A DNA stretch of 64,000 nucleotides from assembly GCA_024405215.1 (NCBI GenBank), contig JAKSPB010000004.1:1-64000 (forward strand), in the 5' to 3' direction. This DNA is from Lentisphaeria bacterium (GTDB lineage: Bacteria; Verrucomicrobiota; Lentisphaeria; Oligosphaerales; Oligosphaeraceae). Below are positions 26,157 through 33,682 of the stretch, in pieces (position 1 is the stretch's first letter; every line of letters begins with the position of its first letter). Both the position numbers and the translations under genes were made by a program. The notes under the pieces are model-generated. The model worked only from the letters and a program-made list of their open reading frames with translations, was not told where the DNA came from and searched no databases.

Positions 26157-27284
26157 ATGCATCTCATCATTTCCAGTGGAGGAACCGGCGGGCATTTCTA
26201 TCCGGGATTGTCCATCGCGCGGGAATTCGTCGCCCGGGGCGGGAAAGTGACTTTCCTGGTATCTGGACAGCAGGCAACGGAACAGAAGGCCACGGCAGAG
26301 AAATTTGGCTTGGCCGCCCGGGAGATTCCCAGTGTCCGTGCACCGCATTCTCCGCTTGACATCCTGAAATTCCCCTTCCGTTTCTGGGGATGCTGCCGGA
26401 AAATCAAGGCGCTCTACCGGGAATTGCAGGGTGACGCCCTGTTGAGCATGGGCTCATTTACTTCCGTGGCGCCTTGCTGGAGCTGGCCGAAGAACGGCAG
26501 CCCCCTTTTTCTTCATGAAGGGAATACTTTCATGGGACAGGCCAATCGGCTCTTTGCGGCAAAGGCCACGGCCATTGCTCTGACCCTGCCGCTGGTTCAT
26601 CCGGAACAGTTGAAGGGAACGCCGTCCAAAATCGCGGGAATGCCCTTGCGAGAGGCGATTCTAGAAGCCGCAGCAAATCCACCTGATGCGTCTGAACGGG
26701 CGGCGATTCTTGCCGAATATGGCTTGTCGCCGGAGAAACGCACGCTTCTTGTCTTTGGCGGCAGTCAGGGCGCACGTGCCATTGTCGAGCTGATGACGAA
26801 GACAATGCCGTTGCTGTCCGGAAAGGCATCTGAGTTGCAGATGATTATTCTGACGGGAAGTGCTGAGAACGATGCCTTGGAGATAGCCTGCCGCAATGCG
26901 GGAATCGCGGCGCGCATTGTGCAGAAGGATTCCGACATCCATCGTTGTTACCAGGCTGCGGATGCAGTGCTTTGCCGGGCAGGTGCCTCAAGCATCTGTG
27001 AACTGTCGTTGTTCGGCAAGGCAGCCATGCTGGTGCCGTTGCCGTCCGCCAAGGACAACCACCAGTATTTCAATGCAAAATGCCTGTCTGACGCCGGTGC
27101 TGCCAAGCTCCTGGTGCAAGCCGAGATTACACCGCAGAAGTTGTCGGCAATGCTGGAAGACTGGCTGGTGAATCCTGCTTCCTGGGAGGCCATGGGAAAA
27201 GCCATCCACCAATTCGCGCGGCCGAATGCCACGAAAGACGTGGTGGATTTGATTCAGGATAATTGTTCAGGAGGGATGCCTTGA
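26157..27284 (+). CDS. murG: UDP-GlcNAc:undecaprenyl-PP-MurNAc-pentapeptide GlcNAc transferase
   Basis: A 375-aa GT28 enzyme that makes lipid II from lipid I on the cytoplasmic face of the membrane. It has the N-terminal Gly-rich loop SGGTGGHFYPGLS, LHEGNTFMGQANR (the HEQN-like segment), LVFGGSQGAR near residue 200, and the donor site VLCRAGASSICELSLFGKAAMLVP. Length is normal. The start ATG follows the dispersed repeat directly and lacks a Shine-Dalgarno; the open extension to 26079 is repeat translation. Its last codons and stop lie inside a second repeat (27273 onward). It is not in the usual mur/fts cluster. Confidence 0.92.
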   Translation: MHLIISSGGTGGHFYPGLSIAREFVARGGKVTFLVSGQQATEQKATAEKFGLAAREIPSVRAPHSPLDILKFPFRFWGCCRKIKALYRELQGDALLSMGSFTSVAPCWSWPKNGSPLFLHEGNTFMGQANRLFAAKATAIALTLPLVHPEQLKGTPSKIAGMPLREAILEAAANPPDASERAAILAEYGLSPEKRTLLVFGGSQGARAIVELMTKTMPLLSGKASELQMIILTGSAENDALEIACRNAGIAARIVQKDSDIHRCYQAADAVLCRAGASSICELSLFGKAAMLVPLPSAKDNHQYFNAKCLSDAGAAKLLVQAEITPQKLSAMLEDWLVNPASWEAMGKAIHQFARPNATKDVVDLIQDNCSGGMP

Positions 27285-27413
27285 ACCATGAATGAACACC
27301 AATGGCGTCCAGGCTGGCAAGTCCTTCAGGACCGGCCAGCCTGGACGGACAAGTGGAGGAGTGGTGTCCATTTTGGGGGATTGGTGGTTCTGCAATTTCG
27401 TTCTGGACAGTAA
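27273..27413. repeat. MITE-like inverted repeat, copy A
   Basis: Starts GGGATGCCTTGAACCATGAA and contains GTCCAGGCTGG (27307-27317) and its inverted partner CCAGCCTGGAC (27336-27346), then ACAAGTGGA and GGTTCTGCAAT near the right end. A second copy lies at 32673-32890. The left end includes the last codons and stop of murG, so insertion or recombination reshaped the murG C-terminus. Confidence 0.7.
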
Positions 27414-27504
27414 CGATTCAGGAATTTTCAGGGAAATAGTTTTGGACTGGTTTTCCTAGCTTTTCCCAACAGCGCCTTTTGCAGTGAAAGGGATTCATTT
27501 TCAC

Positions 27505-28512
27505 ATGAACAAGAAGAAGCCCATCCTGGATCTTTCCGAAGAACGCGGAATTCTGGCAGGAGATTCCGCCATGACGGGCTTTCTTCGCTATCTGGAAGCC
27601 GAACGTCACTATTCTCGTCACACGATAGAGGGATATTTCCAGGACATCGCGCATTTCCTGATGATTGTTCCATCGGTTGCCGACAAGGATGGCTGCCGGT
27701 GGCAGGAGGTAACGGAGCGCGATGCGCGGCATTTCGTGGCGGAACTTTCGTCGTCCGGCGACAAGCCCACTTCAGTCAATCGGAAATTGTCCAGCCTCCG
27801 GTCATTCTATCGGTATATGCTGCTGGAGAATCTGGTTGCCGCGAATCCTTTTCACTTGATTCGCGGGTTGAAGAAACCGAAATTGCTTCCCGTGGTGCTG
27901 AATGTGGAGGAAGTGGGGCGGTTGCTGGAGACTCCCGAGAAGTACTGGACTGCCCAGGAAAACGCCTCGGGAAAAAAGAGCAACCATGGCAATCCGGAGT
28001 TCCTGGGTTTGCGGGACCGGGCGATCCTGGAGGTCATCTATTCCGGCGGTCTTCGCATCTCCGAAGCCATAGGCCTCGATCTCAAGGATATCGACTTCCG
28101 CCAGGAGGTTTTCTTGGTACGCGGAAAAGGCAAGAAACAGCGCTTCTGCATGCTGGGACGCCCTGCCATCGAGGCTCTTCGGAAATATCTTGCCTGTCGT
28201 GCCGCGGAAGGCCTGGGGGAAGCCACGGATTCCGGGGCGCTTTTTGTGAATATCGCCGGGGAACGGCTGACCACTCGGACCGTCCAGAGGGATTTTGAAA
28301 AATACGTCGCCTTTGCAGGACTTCCCTCAGAGGTCACGCCTCACAAGCTACGGCATTCCTTTGCCACGCATCTGCTGGCGGCAGGCGCGGATTTGCGCAC
28401 GGTCCAGGAGATGCTGGGACATGCCAACCTGGCTACCACGCAGATCTATACCCATCTGGACATCTCGCAGCTGGTGGAAATCTACGCCAAGGCACATCCG
28501 GCCCTGATGTGA
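27505..28512 (+). CDS. Tyrosine recombinase XerC/XerD type
   Basis: A 335-aa recombinase that resolves chromosome dimers (or serves site-specific integration). The N-terminal SAM-like DNA-binding domain (residues 20-110, FLRYLEAERHYSRHTIEGY) is followed by the catalytic domain with Arg in SGGLRISEAIGLD, His-x-x-Arg in PHKLRHSFATHLL, His in LGHANLATTQIYTH and the nucleophile Tyr in that motif. An insert of about 20 residues near 145-160 is longer than in E. coli XerC. ATG 27505 has AAAGGG twelve bases upstream; GTG 27484 is an alternative. XerC versus XerD cannot be settled here; chromosomal context with murG favours the housekeeping role. Confidence 0.88.
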   Translation: MNKKKPILDLSEERGILAGDSAMTGFLRYLEAERHYSRHTIEGYFQDIAHFLMIVPSVADKDGCRWQEVTERDARHFVAELSSSGDKPTSVNRKLSSLRSFYRYMLLENLVAANPFHLIRGLKKPKLLPVVLNVEEVGRLLETPEKYWTAQENASGKKSNHGNPEFLGLRDRAILEVIYSGGLRISEAIGLDLKDIDFRQEVFLVRGKGKKQRFCMLGRPAIEALRKYLACRAAEGLGEATDSGALFVNIAGERLTTRTVQRDFEKYVAFAGLPSEVTPHKLRHSFATHLLAAGADLRTVQEMLGHANLATTQIYTHLDISQLVEIYAKAHPALM

Positions 28513-28578
28513 CGAGGGAAGATGTGCATGGAGCACGGCTTTTCATTGGGTGGCCGGGAAACCTTGAACATCAATGCC

Positions 28579-28613
28579 AATGGGGCTGTTGCGGGAACTA
28601 TCCCATTTTTTTT
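28579..28613 (+). terminator. Intrinsic terminator after recombinase gene
   Basis: AATGGG (28579-28584) pairs with CCCATT (28602-28607), enclosing a smaller GGGA-ACTA-TCCC stem, followed by an eight-T run. The right part overlaps the last codons of the converging ATPase gene. Just before it, CCTTGAACATCAATGCCAAT (28562-28581) looks like the left end of the MITE-like element. Confidence 0.7.
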
Positions 28614-29725
28614 AGTAACCAAAGTCCAAGAACAGGGTCGGAGAGTTGAAGCTTGCTGTTGGTGAACAAGAGGAATCCTTTTGTGATCAGTGATTTGCGG
28701 GCGGCATTCACGGCTGCTGCGGATCCCAGATGATATTTTTTTAGGTTTTCTGTGTAGTTCAAGTGGTCATTGAGACCATGTGCCACCGCGCTGAGAAGAT
28801 TTCGCTGCAAGGCGGAGAGGCCGTCGATCTGGGCTTCAAAGAGGTCGTTGTTCTGTTCCAGAAGGACGTCAAGGGCACTGCGGAAATTCTCTTCCGTGAC
28901 TACATTGCCTTCTGTCTCGCAGTAGATGAGCCAGGAAAGCTGCTGTACATAGGAGGAGTGATTGGATACGCTGTGACAGATTTTCAAGGCAAGCTCTTTG
29001 GGGATTGTTATGCCGCAGGACTGGAATTTGTCACAGATGAAGGAAATCCAATACTCTTCGGGAATTGTCTTCAGATAGATGACGTCACCGAATTTGTAGA
29101 AGGGTTTAGAAGGCTTGTCCAATAGTTCCTCCATCAGATGATATCGACTGCCAAAAAGACAGTAGGAAGTGTGTTCCTGTTGCTGCCAGATGGAACGGAG
29201 GGTCTTCTGAAATGCGAGACTGTCCGTGAAAGAGGCTATTTCCTGAAATTCGTCAAGACAAATGACGATGTCAATGTTCCGGCGGCGGGCAATTTCTTCG
29301 GGGAGTTGGAGAACTTTTTCCAGCAGAGCAGGATGTTGGGAAATGTCCAGGTCTGCGTGTATTTCACCGGTGCCTGTGGCGCTGATTTTTATCCCTAAAG
29401 TCAGATTCTCAAAGATGGATCGCACATAATGGAGACACTTCTCCAGGCTTCCGCCGACTTGGGTTAGGATGGTGGAGGCGAATTTTTGACAGAACTCTTC
29501 ACGGCTCCGGCATTGAAACAAATCCAGATAAACGACCAGACGCTCCGGAGTCTCGGATAAGGCTTGCACTTTCTTGACCAACGAGGTCTTGCCGAGACGG
29601 CGTGGGGAAATGATGAAAGTGTTAATCCCGTAGGTGAAGTTTTTGAGAAGACGGGCGGTCTCTTCCTGGCGATCAGTGAATTCGTCGCCGGAAACGGGGC
29701 GGCCAAAGACAAAGAGTTTTTTCAT
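28598..29725 (-). CDS. AAA ATPase, archaeal-ATPase (PF01637-like) family
   Basis: A 375-aa STAND-like ATPase. Residues 30-45 carry the Walker A loop (SPRRLGKTSLV), IVICLDEFQEI near 155-165 is Walker B, and a sensor region follows (YCLFGSRYHLMEE). The C-terminal 90 residues look like a winged helix (LSALQRNLLSAVAHG... ARKSLITKGFL). Such proteins occur in many copies in gut anaerobes and archaea; their role is not established. It is solitary, has AT-richer composition than its neighbours, and carries a near-perfect palindrome about 22-41 bp upstream of its start, which suggests self-regulation through the winged helix. Confidence 0.8.
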   Translation of the reverse strand: MKKLFVFGRPVSGDEFTDRQEETARLLKNFTYGINTFIISPRRLGKTSLVKKVQALSETPERLVVYLDLFQCRSREEFCQKFASTILTQVGGSLEKCLHYVRSIFENLTLGIKISATGTGEIHADLDISQHPALLEKVLQLPEEIARRRNIDIVICLDEFQEIASFTDSLAFQKTLRSIWQQQEHTSYCLFGSRYHLMEELLDKPSKPFYKFGDVIYLKTIPEEYWISFICDKFQSCGITIPKELALKICHSVSNHSSYVQQLSWLIYCETEGNVVTEENFRSALDVLLEQNNDLFEAQIDGLSALQRNLLSAVAHGLNDHLNYTENLKKYHLGSAAAVNAARKSLITKGFLLFTNSKLQLSDPVLGLWLLKKMG

Positions 29726-29746
29726 GGAAGTAGAAAGACTTTCAAG

Positions 29747-29766
29747 TTTAAAGTGCTCACTTTAAA
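29747..29766. promoter_or_regulatory. Palindrome upstream of AAA ATPase
   Basis: TTTAAAGTG-CT-CACTTTAAA is an inverted repeat with perfect 9-bp arms and a 2-bp centre. Further TGTTTAA fragments repeat to about 29793. Its place in the promoter zone of the minus-strand ATPase suggests an operator. Confidence 0.6.
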
Positions 29767-30228
29767 ATAACGCTGTTTAAAAGTAATCTGTTTAATATCG
29801 CCGGGGATTCATAAATGTCAAGGTGCATACGCTTTTGTCGCGGAAAAAAGTTGCGTATCTGCCAGTCCGCCTTCAGGCTGGATTGTGTGTGGCGGATAGG
29901 TGGCTCGCTGGGAAATTGATTTCCGGGGCTTGCGCTCCGGCACAGGACGAGTACTGCTGGAGGATTGTGATAGATGGTTTTTGCATGGTTTCCCCTATTT
30001 GTGGAATCCGGGTTAGGCAAAGCCTTCACCACTATCAATCACTATACACGAACTATGGCCACTATTCACAAACCATCCTACCGCTAACATCAGAGTTCGA
30101 AAATCGGAAAATCGGTAGTTGGCGGGGATATTTTGCCTTTGAATAAAGGGAAAATGAGAAAGAGGAATTATCTTAATAAACCGTCCTGTTTTGCGGGATG
30201 GACTTTTTCTTTTTTTCTATCTAGGAGC
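29767..30228. other. Long structured intergenic region upstream of metX
   Basis: About 460 bases with no supported gene. Stems include ATACGC..GCGTAT (29828-29858), TCCGCC..GGCGGA (about 29867-29898) and CCGGGGC-TTGC-GCTCCGG (29923-29940). CACTATCAATCACTATACAC and CCACTATTCAC (30030-30070) form short direct repeats. SAM riboswitch signatures expected for a methionine gene (for example CTTATC..AGAG of SAM-I) were looked for and not found. It may contain remnants of a mobile element. Confidence 0.4.
30181..30217 (+). promoter_or_regulatory. Terminator-like hairpin in metX leader
   Basis: CCGTCC pairs with GGATGG (one G-T pair) around a loop TGTTTTGCG, then ACTTTTTCTTTTTTTC. It lies 10-50 bases before the likely metX start, so it could act as a transcription attenuator. 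No alternative antiterminator fold was identified by eye. Confidence 0.4.
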
Positions 30229-31473
30229 TTGACTATCAAGAACACCGCTCAGCAAACAATTCACAAGTTCGATCCTCCTGATTCCCTCTCTTCCGTGGGC
30301 ATGACTGTCCCCCGGCACATGGACATTGCGGATGCAGAGCATCCCTTTTGTCTGGAAGGCGGCGGGAAGCTGTCGAAAGTCAGCGTGGAATACGAGACCT
30401 ACGGCGAACTGGACGAGGCGAAGGACAATGTCATTCTAATTTGCCATGCCCTTTCCGGCGATGCCCACGTGGCGGGCTGGGATGCGACCGCGAAGGATAT
30501 GCAGAACCGCAAGTGGCGTCTGACCCATCCAGGCTGGTGGGATGCCGTGATTGGTCCTGGCAAGCCCATTGACACCAACCGCTTTTTTGTCATTTGCGCG
30601 AATGTCCTGGGCAGTTGCTACGGCACTACGGGGCCGTCGTCCATTGATCCTGCGACGGGAAAGCCCTACGGCCTTCGTTTCCCCATGGTTACCGTCGGCG
30701 ACTGGGTGGTGATGGAGAAGAAGCTCCTGGAGCATCTGGGCATCGAGCACCTTTACGCCGTCATCGGCGGGTCGCTTGGTGGCCAGCAGGCGTTGGAATG
30801 GGCGCTCCGTTATCCACGCTTTGTGGGCAAGTGCATCGTGATGGCCTCAGGACCTAAGCTTCCGGCCCAGGGGCTGGGCTTCAATGCGGTGGCGCGCAAT
30901 GCCATCATGCGGGATGAGAATTTCGCCAATGGCGACTACTACGGCAACAAGAAAGGGCCTGCCAATGGCCTGGCCGTGGCGCGAATGCTGGCGCACATCA
31001 CCTATCTCTCCGGCAAGGGGATGGACTTCAAGTTCGGTCGAAAACGCCTTGGGCAGGATGAACGCGGAAGCCAGGGCTTTGACGCGGAGTTCTCCGTGGA
31101 GAGCTACCTGAACCACCAGAGCAAGTCTTTCGTGGAGCGTTTTGATGCGGACAGCTACCTCTACATTACCCGCGCCATGGACTACTACGATGCGGCCGCG
31201 GCATGGGGCGATGGCGATTTGCGCAAGGCCTGCCGTCGTCTGCATGCCGAGCTGATGGTGGTCTCCTTCTCTTCCGACTGGCTCTATCCGCCTGCGGAGG
31301 CCCGGGAGTTCGTCAATGCCTTCCTGGCGGAAGGCAAGCCCGTGACCTACGTGGAAATCAAGAGCGAGTCCGGTCATGACGCCTTTCTGGTGGACACGGT
31401 TCCTGTGGGACGGCTCCTGCGCGCCTATCTGCTGGCGCCTGGCATCAACCGACGTTCCGGCGCCATCAAATGA
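30229..31473 (+). CDS. metX: Homoserine O-acetyltransferase
   Basis: A 414-aa alpha/beta hydrolase-fold enzyme that acylates L-homoserine for methionine synthesis. The catalytic Ser is in VIGGSLGGQQALEWA, the Asp in SSDWLYPP and the His in SGHDAFLVD. Also diagnostic are VEYETYGELDEAKDN, CHALSGDAHVAGWD and GSCYGTTGPSSIDP. Start is uncertain: TTG 30229 has AGGAG almost touching it, while ATG 30301 would cut off the conserved SVG segment that homologues have. The stop overlaps the lpxB start (ATGA), so the two are co-translated, an unusual pairing of methionine and lipid A genes. Acetyl versus succinyl specificity is not proven. Confidence 0.9.
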   Translation: MTIKNTAQQTIHKFDPPDSLSSVGMTVPRHMDIADAEHPFCLEGGGKLSKVSVEYETYGELDEAKDNVILICHALSGDAHVAGWDATAKDMQNRKWRLTHPGWWDAVIGPGKPIDTNRFFVICANVLGSCYGTTGPSSIDPATGKPYGLRFPMVTVGDWVVMEKKLLEHLGIEHLYAVIGGSLGGQQALEWALRYPRFVGKCIVMASGPKLPAQGLGFNAVARNAIMRDENFANGDYYGNKKGPANGLAVARMLAHITYLSGKGMDFKFGRKRLGQDERGSQGFDAEFSVESYLNHQSKSFVERFDADSYLYITRAMDYYDAAAAWGDGDLRKACRRLHAELMVVSFSSDWLYPPAEAREFVNAFLAEGKPVTYVEIKSESGHDAFLVDTVPVGRLLRAYLLAPGINRRSGAIK

Positions 31474-32609
31474 ACGACATTTCGCGAAACATCATCTGGA
31501 TCATTGCCGGCGAGACCTCGGGGGACGGCTATGGCGCCGCCGTGGCTATGGAACTGCGCCGGCTGGATCCATCGGTGGTGGTTCGCGGAATGGGCGGGGA
31601 CCGGATGCGCGAGGCGGGGGTGGATACCTTCGTGGATTCTTCAGACCTGGACATCATCGGTCTGGTGGAGTGCCTGAAGAAGCTTTTCTTCTTTATCCGC
31701 CTGCTGAAACGTGTTGAGCGTCTGGCGGCATCGGAACGTCCGGCCACGGTGGTCCTCATTGACTACCCGGGTTTCAATCTCCAGCTGGCGAAGCGCCTTC
31801 ACAAACTTGGCATTCGCGTGGTGTGGTATGTGAGCCCGCAGGTCTGGGCCTGGAAGAAGGGGCGAATCTGGAAGCTGGCGAAATACTGCGACCGGATGCT
31901 GTGCATCTTTCCCTTCGAACCCGCCTGCTATGCGCCGACGACGCTCCGGGCGGAGTTCGTCGGCCATCCGCTTTTCAGCATCCTTCGGCCCTGGCGCGAG
32001 GCGATGATAGAGCGGCGGGACGACCTGGTTCTTCTTCTGCCGGGTTCTCGCCGCCAGGAATTGCGGCAGCTGTTGCCGGATTTCGTTCAGGCAGCGGTGA
32101 TTCTGCATCGGGTGCATCCGGAACTGCGATTCCATTTCGCGCTGCCCCGCCCCGCCATTCTGGACTATGCCAGAAGCATTTTGGCGCAGATGGAGCTTCC
32201 GCCGGATGCGCCGGAGTTCCAGTGGTCCTGCGGAGATACGCGGCAGCGGATGCGCGAGGGCGTTTGCGCCATTGCGGCCAGCGGCACGGTGACGGTGGAG
32301 TCCGCCATGCTGGGGCTTCCCGTGGTGGTCGCCTACCGAACCAATCCGGTGACTTGGTGGGCGGCCAAGCGTGTGGTGAAGCTTACGACCATCACTATCG
32401 CCAACCTGGTCTGCGAAAAGATGGTCTTCGAAGAACGTCTTCAGGATGAGTGCACGGGGCGGAATCTGGCGGAATGCGCGGAGAAGCTCCTTCCAGGCGG
32501 GAGTCGCCGTCAGGAGGTCCTGAAGGACATGGCGGATTTCACGAATCGTCTAGGCGCTGCGGGAGAAGTTTCTTGCAATGTGGCCCGGATTGTCCTGGAT
32601 CCCTCCTGA
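31470..32609 (+). CDS. lpxB: Lipid-A-disaccharide synthase
   Basis: A 379-aa GT19 enzyme that joins UDP-diacylglucosamine and lipid X in lipid A synthesis at the inner membrane. Family features: IAGETSGDGYGA at the start, RGMGGDRMREAGV, IDYPGFNLQLAKRL, WYVSPQVWAWKKGR, FVGHPLF and the donor-site region GTVTVESAMLGLPVVVAYR. Length is normal. It overlaps metX by four bases. It is the only lpx gene in the window but shows that this is an LPS-bearing diderm. Confidence 0.95.
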   Translation: MNDISRNIIWIIAGETSGDGYGAAVAMELRRLDPSVVVRGMGGDRMREAGVDTFVDSSDLDIIGLVECLKKLFFFIRLLKRVERLAASERPATVVLIDYPGFNLQLAKRLHKLGIRVVWYVSPQVWAWKKGRIWKLAKYCDRMLCIFPFEPACYAPTTLRAEFVGHPLFSILRPWREAMIERRDDLVLLLPGSRRQELRQLLPDFVQAAVILHRVHPELRFHFALPRPAILDYARSILAQMELPPDAPEFQWSCGDTRQRMREGVCAIAASGTVTVESAMLGLPVVVAYRTNPVTWWAAKRVVKLTTITIANLVCEKMVFEERLQDECTGRNLAECAEKLLPGGSRRQEVLKDMADFTNRLGAAGEVSCNVARIVLDPS

Positions 32610-32672
32610 AGAAGGGAAGACAGCGGGGGAAGGGCGGAAGTTTTTCCAGCAGAACTTGTACATTGATTAAAA

Positions 32673-32890
32673 GGGACGCCTTGAACCACGAATGAACATG
32701 AATGGATACCAATGGCGTCCAGGCTGGCGGGCATGGAGGACCGTCGTTTTTCTTTTTTTCGTCAGCCGGAAAGGCGCCTGGCTTTCCGGGTGGATGAAAA
32801 CAGGCGCTTCTGCAGCGTCACCAGCCTGGACGGACAAGTGGATGATTGGTGTGCATTGGCGGTTCTGCAATCCTATTTTGAGTAGTAACC
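32673..32890. repeat. MITE-like inverted repeat, copy B, with internal insert
   Basis: The left end GGGACGCCTTGAACCACGAA matches copy A at 27273; GTCCAGGCTGG and CCAGCCTGGACGGACAAGTG match its inverted core; the right end is GGTTCTGCAAT, then AGTAAC. Copy B holds about 90 extra bases in the loop, including a hairpin GGAAAGGCGCCTGGCTTTCC. It lies between lpxB and the metallo-beta-lactamase gene (gap 32610-32903). Confidence 0.7.
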
Positions 32891-32903
32891 AGACCTTTTT
32901 GTT

Positions 32904-33680
32904 ATGAAGACAGGTGTCACCATGTTGGCCAGCGGAAGCAACGGGAATTGCATTGCGGTTTCCGCCGAAGGCCATACGATTCTCATTGACTGCGGAATCA
33001 GTTTGCGGATGCTTCGCAACCGTATGAAGGAGACTGGCATTGACGAGGGATCCGTTCGTGCGATCCTCGTGACGCACCGTCACGAGGACCATGTCAAAGG
33101 GCTGGACAAGGTGACTGAGCATTTTGCGGTGCCGGTCTTTGCACCCGTGGAGGCAGCGGATGACCTGAGGCGGAAATTTCCGAGCATGATGCCGGCGACC
33201 ATGCTGGAAGTGGGGGCGACTTTTACTCTCTCGGGCTTCCAGGTCACCTCCTTTCCCGTGGAACACGATGTCCAGACAGTCGGATATACCCTGGCGCGGG
33301 AATCCTCCAAGATCGGCGTGGCAACGGACATGGGGCGGGCGACGATTCCGGCGGAGTTCCATCTGCGGGATTGCAATACGCTGGTGCTGGAAAGCAACTA
33401 CGATGTGAATATGCTGGTGTGTTCTACGCGTAGGTGGGCTTTGAAACAGCGGATTTGCAACGGCAAGGGCCATCTCTCCAATGTGCAGAACACGGAGATG
33501 CTTCCCAAACTGCTGACGCCGAATACCCGCAATCTTATCCTGGCCCACGTAAGCCACGATTGCAACAAATACGAAATCGCGTTGGAGCAGGCGCGGAATA
33601 CCTTGACTTGCCTGCAGCGGCAGGACCTGTTCCTGGATTGCGGGCGGCGTGAAGGCGCGATTCCCACGGTCTGGTGCTGA
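32904..33680 (+). CDS. Metallo-beta-lactamase fold hydrolase (YycJ/WalJ-like)
   Basis: A 258-aa MBL-fold protein. Metal ligands appear in VTHRHEDHVKG (HxHxDH), VEHDVQ, the Asp of ATDMG and the late His of AHVSHD. The start (VTMLASGSNGNC) and the segment LVLESNYD match the YycJ/WalJ group, thought to act as a nuclease or phosphodiesterase. It may be co-transcribed with the CCA-adding enzyme, whose ATG lies two bases after its stop. The ATG at 32904 follows copy B of the MITE-like repeat, with no strong Shine-Dalgarno. Confidence 0.85.
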   Translation: MKTGVTMLASGSNGNCIAVSAEGHTILIDCGISLRMLRNRMKETGIDEGSVRAILVTHRHEDHVKGLDKVTEHFAVPVFAPVEAADDLRRKFPSMMPATMLEVGATFTLSGFQVTSFPVEHDVQTVGYTLARESSKIGVATDMGRATIPAEFHLRDCNTLVLESNYDVNMLVCSTRRWALKQRICNGKGHLSNVQNTEMLPKLLTPNTRNLILAHVSHDCNKYEIALEQARNTLTCLQRQDLFLDCGRREGAIPTVWC

Positions 33681-33682
33681 GC

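Noticed and set aside
27484-28512. Integrase of a mobile island
   Set aside because: The XerC/D-like recombinase lies among core genes, without att-like repeats or cargo next to it; the housekeeping role is simpler.
28598-29725. Anti-phage defence gene
   Set aside because: A lone STAND-like ATPase without effector or partner genes is not enough to claim a defence system.
29757-30038. 93-aa minus-strand frame upstream of the ATPase
   Set aside because: It covers hairpins and the ATPase operator, has no ribosome site, and its composition is not protein-like.
29767-30228. SAM riboswitch before metX
   Set aside because: Looked for the SAM-I core and SAM-II signatures; none present.
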